In this document: positions 18,111 to 26,157 of the stretch, piece after piece
How the letters are laid out: each line of letters begins with the position of its first letter
How positions within the stretch are numbered: the stretch's first letter is position 1
Source of the DNA: Planctomicrobium piriforme
Lineage (GTDB): Bacteria; Planctomycetota; Planctomycetia; Planctomycetales; Planctomycetaceae
Reading direction: 5' to 3'
Assembly (NCBI RefSeq): GCF_900113665.1
Contig: NZ_FOQD01000022.1
Span: 1-64,000 of the forward strand
Length of the DNA stretch: 64,000 nt
Notes under the pieces: generated by a model
The model's input: the letters and a program-made list of their open reading frames with translations, nothing else
The model's database searches: none
What the model was told of the DNA's origin: nothing
Program-made: the position numbers and the translations under genes

Positions 18111-20411
18111 TTAATCGTCTTGCAAGTTCCCCAACGTCAATGATTTGCTTCGTGCCAGTCGAAACCCAATGCCTGGTGTGATTGTGGTGTATGATTCGAC
18201 AGCACGGTCTGACGGCTTTAGCAGCTCGCCGTCTCTCCCGCCGCGGTCAGTGTCGGTCTGCGGAAGCCGCCCTTTCACGACCCTGTGGGTCTCGTTCACA
18301 GTCATCCGCTCGCGCAGTTCCGGATTGGCGGTCGCGCGATAGCCAGTCGGCACACCCCACACCCATTCTCCCTGTCCACTTAGTAATTCCTGGATGGCGC
18401 CCAAACTGTGGTTCAGTTCGTCTGTGCTCATTCCCGCCGCATGAGCTGTCTTGGCAATCGGTTCGATCTGTCCACTGACTTGGGCGTCAATGAGCTGAGC
18501 CAGATACTCGAACTCCTCTTCGGTAAGCAGCCTGGCATGGGAATCCTCTGCCCATTGCATGGCTTGGTCAAATCGGCAGGAGATGGAACAATCGCCGGTT
18601 GGAGGATCACATTGCAGGTTGTATGGAACTCCCTGGCGAATTTTCTGATAGTCGTTCAGATTGAATTCTCGGCAGCTGACGTAAAAGGATTTGATCAGCA
18701 CACCATGTTCTGGGGTGGCGGATGAGCCGGGCTTTCCAACAACTGCATTGGCGGTTCCCGGGATCAGAATCATTTCATCTCGCACAGGTTTTTCTGGGAT
18801 TTTAATGACGTCCCATTGCAGTACTCCCGGAGCCATGATCTTCCAGAATTGATAGTGAGCCGGAAATGGCATCGATTCCCCAAGGCGGGGGACCGTGCGT
18901 ACGACTTCACTAAAGCGTTTCGAATCGATCGCTGCGACAACTCGATATTCACCGGGTGTGAGCCGGCAGGAAGCTGGACTTGCATCCAATTGAATACTGA
19001 GTTCAGGATCGGTTGTAAGGGGGTGTCCTGTCAGTGGGTCGAGAGGAAGAATGACAACATGAGCACCAGGCGGTTCTGTTCTGATACGGACTTCCCATTT
19101 CCCGTCGTCAGGATTCTGCTCTTCCGAATTGACTGCCCAGGCCAACGCCATTGATGCCAGGCCGAGCGTTCCAATGGCAATAGCAGCCGTCGCCAGGTTT
19201 TTCCGCACGGCCCGCCACCCGCGGGTCGCCAGGCCGGGACGAATTCGGGTCACCTGTTCCCCTTCCAGGAACTTTTGCAGATCTGCTCGCAGCGCCTCGG
19301 CCGTCTGGTAGCGATCGTCGCGGTCCCTTTCCATTGCCCGCAGGCAGATGTTTTCCAGCGATTCCGGCACGGCGGCGAATTCGCTGGGAAGAGGGAACTT
19401 GCCTAAGGGAATGTCCCGCAGCAACTCATTGTTCGTCCCTTGAAACGGGAGCCGGCCCGTCAGCATCTCATACAGCACCACGCCCAGCGAATAGAGATCG
19501 CTGCGGGCGTCGACCTTGGAGCTTTTGCACTGTTCGGGGCTCATATAGGGCACCGTCCCCATCACCGCCCCTGCGCCGCCGATCGTCGTCTGCATGTTCA
19601 TGTGCCGGGCCAGGCCGAAATCACCGATTTTGGGGACTTCATCTTCATCAAGCAGCACATTCGCCGGCTTGAAGTCCCGGTGCACCACATGCCGCTCGTG
19701 CACCGCCTGCAGGCCGTTGGCCAGCTGTTCCGCCAGCCGCGCCGCTTTCTCGGGGGGCAGCTGCACCCGTGGGCCTCCCTTCGGCTGCTGCTTCTGCAGC
19801 CACGAGGCCAGAGTTCCTCCGGACACCAATTCTAGGGCGATGTAGTCCCCTTCATCATCCGAGCCAAAGTCATAGACTTTGACTACATTCGGGTGATTGA
19901 TCTGCGCGATGGCTCGGGCCTCGCGCTTGAGAAGGGTTCGCAGGCTCTCGGTGGTTCCCTCCTTGAACTGCTTCAAGGCGACCCAACGCAGCAATCGGTG
20001 ATCGTATGCTTTCCAGACAACGCCGTGCCCGCCAGTTCCGAGCCGTTCCTCGCGCTCATAGCGCAGGCCCGGCTCTACGCCGGCGAACTCCAATGTGACA
20101 TTCGCGGTCCCTTCGTCCATGCTGAACATGGTCAGCCGGTCCAGAGCGCCGGCGAAGGACGGGTACTGGGCGGCGTATTCGTCTTTGCTGGGATGCTCGC
20201 CTGATTTAATGCGATAGGCGATGTCTAGCTGCACTAATTCAAGAAACAGCGTGTCGAGCGGTAAGTTGGTGTCGTGAAGGTAAGCACTCAGAGCGGGACG
20301 ATTTCCCGCCTTCCAGGAACTCTCAAAGGCGTCGCAAATCTGATCGATCTCTCGACCAACCGATAAGTCGGAGAAAAAGAGCTCCTCAGCTTTGGGATTC
20401 GTTTCAGTCAT
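18111..20411 (-). CDS. Membrane Ser/Thr protein kinase with PEGA-like and formylglycine-enzyme-like domains
   Basis: 766 residues from ATG 20411. This start overlaps the stop of the upstream sigma factor gene by 8 nt (...AATGACTGA), indicating translational coupling. The kinase domain spans ~118-390: GTGGHGVV glycine loop at 125, Lys147, HRDFKPAN (catalytic Asp246), DFG at 264 and GTVPYMSPEQ. One transmembrane helix follows (~405-427, TAAIAIGTLGLASMALAW). Outside is a PEGA-like stretch (VRIRTEPPGAHVVI), then a C-terminal region (~550-755) resembling the FGE/SUMF1 fold: FYVSCREFNLNDY, ARLLTEEEFEYLAQ, HRVVKGRLP and GIGFRLARS. The catalytic Cys pair of true formylglycine enzymes is not evident, so it is more likely a sensor or binding domain. 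The kinase is probably an envelope signalling protein acting with the coupled ECF factor. Confidence 0.92.
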   Translation of the reverse strand: MTETNPKAEELFFSDLSVGREIDQICDAFESSWKAGNRPALSAYLHDTNLPLDTLFLELVQLDIAYRIKSGEHPSKDEYAAQYPSFAGALDRLTMFSMDEGTANVTLEFAGVEPGLRYEREERLGTGGHGVVWKAYDHRLLRWVALKQFKEGTTESLRTLLKREARAIAQINHPNVVKVYDFGSDDEGDYIALELVSGGTLASWLQKQQPKGGPRVQLPPEKAARLAEQLANGLQAVHERHVVHRDFKPANVLLDEDEVPKIGDFGLARHMNMQTTIGGAGAVMGTVPYMSPEQCKSSKVDARSDLYSLGVVLYEMLTGRLPFQGTNNELLRDIPLGKFPLPSEFAAVPESLENICLRAMERDRDDRYQTAEALRADLQKFLEGEQVTRIRPGLATRGWRAVRKNLATAAIAIGTLGLASMALAWAVNSEEQNPDDGKWEVRIRTEPPGAHVVILPLDPLTGHPLTTDPELSIQLDASPASCRLTPGEYRVVAAIDSKRFSEVVRTVPRLGESMPFPAHYQFWKIMAPGVLQWDVIKIPEKPVRDEMILIPGTANAVVGKPGSSATPEHGVLIKSFYVSCREFNLNDYQKIRQGVPYNLQCDPPTGDCSISCRFDQAMQWAEDSHARLLTEEEFEYLAQLIDAQVSGQIEPIAKTAHAAGMSTDELNHSLGAIQELLSGQGEWVWGVPTGYRATANPELRERMTVNETHRVVKGRLPQTDTDRGGRDGELLKPSDRAVESYTTITPGIGFRLARSKSLTLGNLQDD

Positions 20412-20997
20412 TGTCGAGTTCTGCTCGATAGGTCTGACGAATGAGTCGCAGTTTGCGGCGGATCGTCGCGAGTGCGAGTCCCAACAGTGTTGCGATCTCG
20501 TCGAACGTATACCCTTCAATCCTTAATACCGCAATTCTTTGCAACACCGGGTCTTTTAATTTCGAAAGAACTCGTTGGAATTCATCATTGAGTGCGACGA
20601 GATATTCGGGATCGGGTTCTGGCGTGACGATTTCGCGAAAAAGGTTCGCAGAGTCGCCCAATGACAAAATGGTTCTTCCACCACCGCGGCGATACGCCAT
20701 TTGCCGCCGCTTGGAATCAATGCATTTGCGCCGGGTCATGGCGAGCAACATCCACAGGAGCTCGTCGACGTCCTGGACGTGCGCGAGGCGTCCCTCTGCG
20801 GCCGCCCTCCACAAGCTCTCGAAGACGCTTGCCGCGACATCTTCCCCGTCGACGCCTGCGTTGAACAAGTGATTCAACCGATTGTCAGCCACGTTGCGCA
20901 ATTGTTCAAAAAAATGTTGCCACATCTGCTGCATGGCTTGAGCATCCCCCGCCTTCAGCTTTTGCAGCCATTCCGTCAGGGGGGTTTCGGGCGGCAT
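20404..20997 (-). CDS. ECF-type RNA polymerase sigma factor, kinase-linked
   Basis: 197 residues from ATG 20997, preceded by TTGGAG. The open frame extends 132 codons further upstream but lacks conserved sequence. Region 2 is recognisable at ~40-105 (VDGEDVAASVFESLWRAA, DVDELLWMLLAMTRRKCID). Region 4 is at ~140-190 (ILRRIAVLRIEG-like segment, TFDEIATLLGLALATIRRKL). This is the ECF type paired with Ser/Thr kinases in Planctomycetota. Its stop codon overlaps the start of the kinase gene, so the pair is made together. Activity is probably controlled by phosphorylation rather than by a classical anti-sigma factor; that is known for related pairs and inferred here. Confidence 0.9.
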   Translation of the reverse strand: MPPETPLTEWLQKLKAGDAQAMQQMWQHFFEQLRNVADNRLNHLFNAGVDGEDVAASVFESLWRAAAEGRLAHVQDVDELLWMLLAMTRRKCIDSKRRQMAYRRGGGRTILSLGDSANLFREIVTPEPDPEYLVALNDEFQRVLSKLKDPVLQRIAVLRIEGYTFDEIATLLGLALATIRRKLRLIRQTYRAELDND

Positions 20998-22087
20998 TTC
21001 GACTCCAACATCAACGACTGTGCAGTACTCTGTAACGGTCGTTGACAGCCTAAAAGACTCGCCCCTGAACTGGCAAGTTCGCTGGAAGCCGAAATCTAGA
21101 TTGTACTTCTGGCAATTCTCCTCATTTAAGATCATGTTGCTCTTGTTGACGAGCAGTTTGTCAGTGGTTTGAACCCGCGTAGAAGGCTGCGGCGCGACCC
21201 GAGATCTCGCTCGCCGACGCAGCGTCACTGGACCAAGTGGCCGGGGCGAAAAAAATCGCAAGTTCAGATTAAAAAAAAGGTTAAGAGGGCAGGGGGCGCC
21301 GAGGCGTGAACCTCGACACCCCCTTCGGCCCGTTGCCCTCCGGCCCGGCTCAAGAGAACCGCATGGACGAACGTCTGACGTCTTAGATGACACGCTGCGG
21401 CATGTGTCCGCCTCAGTGTTGCCGTTTCATTCCCAGCAAATTGATTTTGCAGTGGGGCCGACTGGTATTGTCAGGTGTCCATTTCTTTGGCCAGTCAGCG
21501 CTCAATGCACTTTGAACAGGTACTTCATTTGAGAAACCGTAAATGAATCTCGATGTGGCACAAAAATCTTCCAATTTTGCGGTGATCACCAGCATGCGGT
21601 GCGCATTGCGGCCGGCGGGCGTGTCGAGGTGCGCCGGCCGAGGTCGTCTTCGAGGAGTGACCAACCAGCGGCAGGGCGAAGTCTCGTGCTTGCCCACAAG
21701 ACTGTTCCACAGGTCCGCACGCGTGAGGATCGGGCGATGGTCAGGATGGTGGGGACGACGCTACTCAGCGACGGATGACGATACGCCACGGCCGGGGACG
21801 AAGAGCGTCTCCCAGGGCGACCTGACGTTTTGTGACCGTCTTAATTCGGCAGAGCTGCGTCCGTGACGGTGGTGTCGCATCAGGCATCGGAGACGATGAC
21901 GGCCAAATCTGGAATAATCGCCGAAAATCCTCCGTTTTTACAAGTCTTCTTCTATCAATGTGTTGTGGTGAAACTCGCGCCGCTTTCACGCTTCGTAGCG
22001 GAACAATCGCCGGTAAAAGATAATTCAACGCATCGATATATGTTGGGCGTTTTGAGTTTCAATCGGGTTCGCTCCTGGATCAGGTGC
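20998..22087. other. 1.1-kb divergent intergenic region between two ECF operons
   Basis: No supportable gene lies between the two divergently transcribed sigma factor genes. Open frames here have no conserved sequence. The region must hold both promoters. AT-rich tracts occur around 21240-21280 and 21900-22050. I could not pick out reliable -35/-10 elements. Confidence 0.5.
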
Positions 22088-22618
22088 ATGTTGACATCAG
22101 CGGACACTCAGGAGCGTTACCAAGGGTTTCTGCGCGAGTACGCTCGAGAGCGGACCAAGCTGTTCCGGTACATTTTTTCGCTGCTGCCGAATCACGCGGA
22201 TGCAGAAGACGTGTTTCAGCGTTGCAGCATTGTTTTGTGGCAAAAGTTCTCGGAGTTTGATGCGCGGCGCAGCTTTCTCGCGTGGGCGTGCGGGGTGGCG
22301 TTTAATGAGGTCTGTTATTTCCTGCGATCTACCAATCGCGGCCAGTTGAAGTTCGATTCGGAACTGTTGGAAAAGCTTTCCGATGACCGTGTCTCGGAGT
22401 TGGGAAGCACCGACCAAATTCTGGTGCAGCTCGCCGATTGTTTGAAGCTGCTTCCTCGCCGCGATCGCGAATTGGTGCGGGTCGCCTATGGGAAGAGCGG
22501 GACGTTGAGAGAGTTTGCTGAATCGACCAATCAGGCGCCGCAAACGCTCTACAACAATCTGGGACGAATCCGGCGTCAGCTGCAAACGTGCGTCCGCCGA
22601 AAACTGGCTGTGGAGTGA
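22088..22618 (+). CDS. ECF RNA polymerase sigma factor (FecR-linked)
   Basis: 176 residues from ATG 22088. Region 2 is clear (LFRYIFSLLPNHADAEDVFQ, the polymerase-binding and -10 recognition segment with FLAWACGVAFNEVCYFLR). Region 4 follows (LADCLKLLPRRDRELVRVAY ... TLREFAESTNQAPQTLYNNL). It belongs to the ECF group that in Planctomycetota and Verrucomicrobiota precedes FecR-domain proteins. The FecR gene begins 7 nt after the stop codon, so the two are co-transcribed. It probably directs transcription of its own cluster downstream, which is an inference from the layout. It is a different ECF type from the divergent one at 20404-20997. Confidence 0.92.
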   Translation: MLTSADTQERYQGFLREYARERTKLFRYIFSLLPNHADAEDVFQRCSIVLWQKFSEFDARRSFLAWACGVAFNEVCYFLRSTNRGQLKFDSELLEKLSDDRVSELGSTDQILVQLADCLKLLPRRDRELVRVAYGKSGTLREFAESTNQAPQTLYNNLGRIRRQLQTCVRRKLAVE

Positions 22619-22625
22619 AAGTGCG

Positions 22626-24281
22626 ATGTCACCCGATTCGCCTGAGTTAATGAAACTGATCGACCTGCTGCTGGACGGCGCCATCACGCCTGAGCAGCAC
22701 GCTCGTCTACAGTCACTGCTGCATGAAAGCCAATCGGCTCGCAAAGAATATCTGTCGTACCTCGATATCCATCTGGGTTTGAATGACCTTGAAGAGCATG
22801 AGTTTGAAGTCGCGCTCCCGGCGGGACGTCTCGTCGCCAGCCGAGCTCCGCAGAATCGCAGTCAGAAATGGTCGTGGCTGTGGGCATTGACTTCGGTGTG
22901 CGGCGTCTTGCTGGTGGGGGGATTGGCGGCGGTGCTGAGCCGTTCACTCCCTGAGCAGCAGGTTGATGATGCTCCCGTGGCCGCGATTGTGGAGAAGGTC
23001 AAATCAGGCGATGAGACGCCGGTTGTCAGTCCGGACAGTGCCGCTCCGGCTGTGCACCTGACGCAAGCAGCAAACGCAGAGCTGCTCCTGGAATACGTTC
23101 CCGCGATTGGAGATTCATTGCGGCTGGATCACGAGTACGTCCTGCTCAAAGGGCTGCTCGAACTGACATTTCAGAATGGCGCGGTCGCAACTCTGAAATC
23201 GCCTTCGGTGTTTACGGTCAAGTCGGCGACCCGAATGGAGATGAAAGTCGGAAATTGCTCGGTCCATGCTCCCGACGAAGCGAAAGGCTTCGAGCTGATC
23301 ACTCCTCAGAGTCGCGTGGTCGATCTGGGCACTCGATTTTCCGTGGTGACGAATGAGACGGGGGCCTCGGACGTGCAGGTTGTGGAGGGGTCGGTGGAAG
23401 TTCATCCCCATGAGGATGATTCGCAAGGGTCGATGCTCTTAGAGGGGGAGGCGGTCCGGCTGGCGAATGCACCGCAGCAATCCCGGTCGATCGAGTTTGA
23501 CGAAGGCCAATACTGGAAGCGATTCCCGGATCGCGTCGTCTCCTATACGGCGACCGAAGAGACGCCAGGGGAAGGAGTGCGCGATCTCCTGTCGGTCACC
23601 ACTCAGCGCGGGGGACAGTCCCGCACCTATCCGGTGGAAGAGCTGGTGGGAATCGACGTCGTTCATTTTTCGTCATTCGCCAATCCGAATAACGCCGCTT
23701 GCGCCGGACCGATTCCGGATCGGATCGAGTCCCTGCTGAGCGAAGATACCGCACTCACCTCGGGACTTCCGAATTTCAGCAGAGCGCCGGGGCCTTATCA
23801 GCCTGCTGAGAACTTTGCGAACTATCGTGACCATTACGGTCTGGCGATCCGCTTCCGTCAGCCTGTCCTCAACGGCCCCGGTCCTGATGCGGTTCTGTTT
23901 GAGGTTCAATCGGCGGAGTATCCGGCGTCCGGCGACAGCTTCCACGTTAGCCCGATTGAAGATGGCCCTGGCCTGCGAACCCACTTCGTGAAACGCTTCG
24001 ACGTGATGCTGAACTCGAACAACGCCCGCAAGGTGTTTCCGATGTCTTCCGTCGTTTTTGAGTCGCCGATTAAGTCACTGGATGACTTCAGCCGCGTCAA
24101 AGTTGTGAGTGTCAACAAACTGGCCATGCCGTTCTATGCATTGGCAGTGGGCATCGATTTTTCCGATCTCGGATATCCCGAAGGGGCGTCTGTGCAGGGC
24201 CTCTTCTTCGAAGACTCTGCAGATGAAGAACACGTTGTGGCCGATCCCGTCTTCATCGGTGGATTTCCATCGTCGCCTTGA
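22626..24281 (+). CDS. FecR-domain transmembrane protein (putative anti-sigma regulator)
   Basis: 551 residues from ATG 22626, with GGAG upstream inside the end of the sigma gene. The cytoplasmic N-terminus (~1-60; LMKLIDLLLDGAITPEQH) is of the anti-sigma type seen in planctomycete FecR proteins. A transmembrane helix lies at ~84-104 (WLWALTSVCGVLLVGGLAAV). The periplasmic FecR domain (~180-275) carries SRVVDLGTRFSVVTNE and VVEGSVEVH. The remaining ~250 residues form an extracytoplasmic domain I cannot name; it may bind a ligand. The likely role is to hold or activate the preceding sigma factor in response to an external signal. Confidence 0.88.
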   Translation: MSPDSPELMKLIDLLLDGAITPEQHARLQSLLHESQSARKEYLSYLDIHLGLNDLEEHEFEVALPAGRLVASRAPQNRSQKWSWLWALTSVCGVLLVGGLAAVLSRSLPEQQVDDAPVAAIVEKVKSGDETPVVSPDSAAPAVHLTQAANAELLLEYVPAIGDSLRLDHEYVLLKGLLELTFQNGAVATLKSPSVFTVKSATRMEMKVGNCSVHAPDEAKGFELITPQSRVVDLGTRFSVVTNETGASDVQVVEGSVEVHPHEDDSQGSMLLEGEAVRLANAPQQSRSIEFDEGQYWKRFPDRVVSYTATEETPGEGVRDLLSVTTQRGGQSRTYPVEELVGIDVVHFSSFANPNNAACAGPIPDRIESLLSEDTALTSGLPNFSRAPGPYQPAENFANYRDHYGLAIRFRQPVLNGPGPDAVLFEVQSAEYPASGDSFHVSPIEDGPGLRTHFVKRFDVMLNSNNARKVFPMSSVVFESPIKSLDDFSRVKVVSVNKLAMPFYALAVGIDFSDLGYPEGASVQGLFFEDSADEEHVVADPVFIGGFPSSP

Positions 24282-24379
24282 TCTGAGGGCGCACTCGACA
24301 ACTCGTTTTCTCGCGTCACTGCTCGCTTTCACTATGCAGTGAATTCTCGCTTCACGTCTCCATTTCAGGGTCATTGTCT

Positions 24380-25423
24380 ATGAAAAAATCGTCTTCAACC
24401 TGGTCCGGATTCACTCTCATCGAACTGCTGGTGGTGATCGCGATCATCGCCATTCTGATTGCGCTCTTGCTGCCTGCGGTGCAGCAGGCCCGCGAGGCCG
24501 CGCGTCGCAGCCAGTGCAAGAACAATCTCAAACAGATTGGACTGGCGATGCAGAACTATCATGACAGTTACGATCTGTTTCCGATCGGCGGCGCGAGCGA
24601 TTACTTGCGGGCGCCGCTGGTGAGCTGGCAGGTGCGCGTGTTGCCGTATCTGGATCAGGCTGCTCTCTACGGCCAGCTCGATCTCGCCGGGACTCTGCCT
24701 GCTGCGAGCTACTCTGCGGGGAATCGGTCAATGGTTCCCTACCAGATCCTGGCGGACGGCCGCCAGCTCCGGCAGGTGCTGTTGCCGACGGTGCGCTGCC
24801 CCTCGGACGCCCTGGGAAGCGTGCGGAACACCTGGGCACTCGGCAACTACGGTGCGAGCCTCGGATCTCAGTTTACGCAGTCCAACCGCCATCCTTCGGC
24901 CGCCGCCTGCGAGCCGTTCAATGGCTTCAGTGAAAAGACCACCAATTGGGGAGACACCCAGAACACGTCTCTGGTCTCGGGAGTCATTTCCCGAGCCGGG
25001 GCCGCGATCGGGATCAGGGATATCCTGGACGGAACGTCGAACACGATTCTGGTCGGAGAGATTCTGCCGATGTGCGTCTATGGCGACAGCACTGGCTATG
25101 ATTTTGGAAGCTGGTCGAGTTCAGTCTCTGCCTGTAACGCCAGCGCGGTCACGGTGACTCCGATCAACGATTTCACTCCCTGTTCAGCTTTGGGAGCAAA
25201 ACGGCGGACGAGTTATCCCACCTGTGCCGCGTATTCTGTCGGAAACGCGACGCCGGAATCTGCCTGGAACTTTGCGTTCGGCTTCCGATCCCTGCATGCA
25301 GGCGGAGCTCAGTTCGTCCTGGCGGACGGGTCTGTGCGATTTCTCAGCGAAAACATCGATCACGCTGGAACCTACCAGCGGCTCGGCGGCCGATCCGATG
25401 GAAAGCTGATCGGTGAGTTCTAA
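24380..25423 (+). CDS. DUF1559 family prepilin-like protein
   Basis: 347 residues from ATG 24380, with AGGG about nine bases upstream; an in-frame TTG lies two codons earlier. Leader MKKSSSTWSG, cleavage before FTLIELLVVIAIIAIL, then REAARRSQCKNNLKQIGLAM. The C-terminal motif FRSLHAGGAQFVLADGSVRF is complete. In Planctomycetota a DUF1559 gene commonly follows a FecR/ECF pair and precedes a small carboxypeptidase-regulatory-type lipoprotein, as here. Predicted to be an envelope pilin-like protein; function unknown. Confidence 0.94.
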   Translation: MKKSSSTWSGFTLIELLVVIAIIAILIALLLPAVQQAREAARRSQCKNNLKQIGLAMQNYHDSYDLFPIGGASDYLRAPLVSWQVRVLPYLDQAALYGQLDLAGTLPAASYSAGNRSMVPYQILADGRQLRQVLLPTVRCPSDALGSVRNTWALGNYGASLGSQFTQSNRHPSAAACEPFNGFSEKTTNWGDTQNTSLVSGVISRAGAAIGIRDILDGTSNTILVGEILPMCVYGDSTGYDFGSWSSSVSACNASAVTVTPINDFTPCSALGAKRRTSYPTCAAYSVGNATPESAWNFAFGFRSLHAGGAQFVLADGSVRFLSENIDHAGTYQRLGGRSDGKLIGEF

Positions 25424-25453
25424 AGCGCTGTGACCCCTTCAGAGCCTGAAAAG

Positions 25454-25500
25454 CCCCTCACCCCGGCCCTCTCTCCCGAGGACAGGGGCGAGGGAGAAGA
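25454..25500 (+). repeat. GC-rich intergenic repeat, copy 1
   Basis: The stretch starts CCCCTCACCCCGGCCCTCTC and ends GGGGCGAGGGAGAAGAG. The same element occurs inverted at 34309-34353. It can form an imperfect hairpin (CCCTC.CCC with GGGGCGAGGG) and lies between two genes that are read in the same direction. Confidence 0.75.
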
Positions 25501-25544
25501 GGCGACAAATCGGCAACAACACTTGAATCGAGGAACGGGTCGAG

Positions 25545-25982
25545 ATGAATGTCGCAATGAAATTGATCGGAATCAGTGCCTTTGCAATGTTGCTGGGTTG
25601 TGGTCATTCCACGGATCTGCCTGAGACGGCTGATGTCGAGGGGGTTGTGACCTACCAGGGCCAGCCGCTGTCGTCGGCGAGCGTGATCTTCAGTCCGGAA
25701 TCCGGCCCAATCGCGATGGGGGTGACGGATCAAAATGGCGTGTTTCACCTGAAGACGCAGGGCAGCGACGGCGCGAAGATTGGAAATCATCAGGTGACGG
25801 TCCAGGCGATGGGCATACCCGGCGGCGGAGCCGTGACTTCAGTGGACCCCAAGACCGGGCGAGATCTGACGGTGAAGATGGTCTCGCAGATTCCGGAGAA
25901 ATATGGAATTGTCGGGGAAAGCGGTCTGACCGCGGTGGTGGAACGCAAGAAACAGAATGAGTTCCGTTTTGATCTGAAGTGA
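25545..25982 (+). CDS. Small lipoprotein with carboxypeptidase-regulatory-like domain
   Basis: 145 residues from ATG 25545; ATG 25557 is also possible. The N-terminus is a lipoprotein signal (MKLIGISAFAMLLGC, lipobox Cys at ~19). The mature part is a single beta-sandwich of the carboxypeptidase-regulatory type: VEGVVTYQGQPLSSASVIF, MGVTDQNGVFHLKT, then a strand ending YGIVGESGLTAVVE. Proteins like this follow DUF1559 genes in many planctomycete genomes. Probably anchored in a cell membrane; no activity can be inferred. Confidence 0.88.
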   Translation: MNVAMKLIGISAFAMLLGCGHSTDLPETADVEGVVTYQGQPLSSASVIFSPESGPIAMGVTDQNGVFHLKTQGSDGAKIGNHQVTVQAMGIPGGGAVTSVDPKTGRDLTVKMVSQIPEKYGIVGESGLTAVVERKKQNEFRFDLK

Positions 25983-26157
25983 TTTCAGCGTACGCTCACC
26001 ACAAATCTGAGCGTTCCTCTCACAAGGGGCATTTTGTTCGGTAAATTCGTGCGTCGACCATCGATACTGGGGTAGAGATCGCGTCCACCGACATCCTGCC
26101 TGCCGATGGCCCTCCATGCCGCGTTCGTTTTTTCTCGGGCGTGCTGACAGAAGAACA

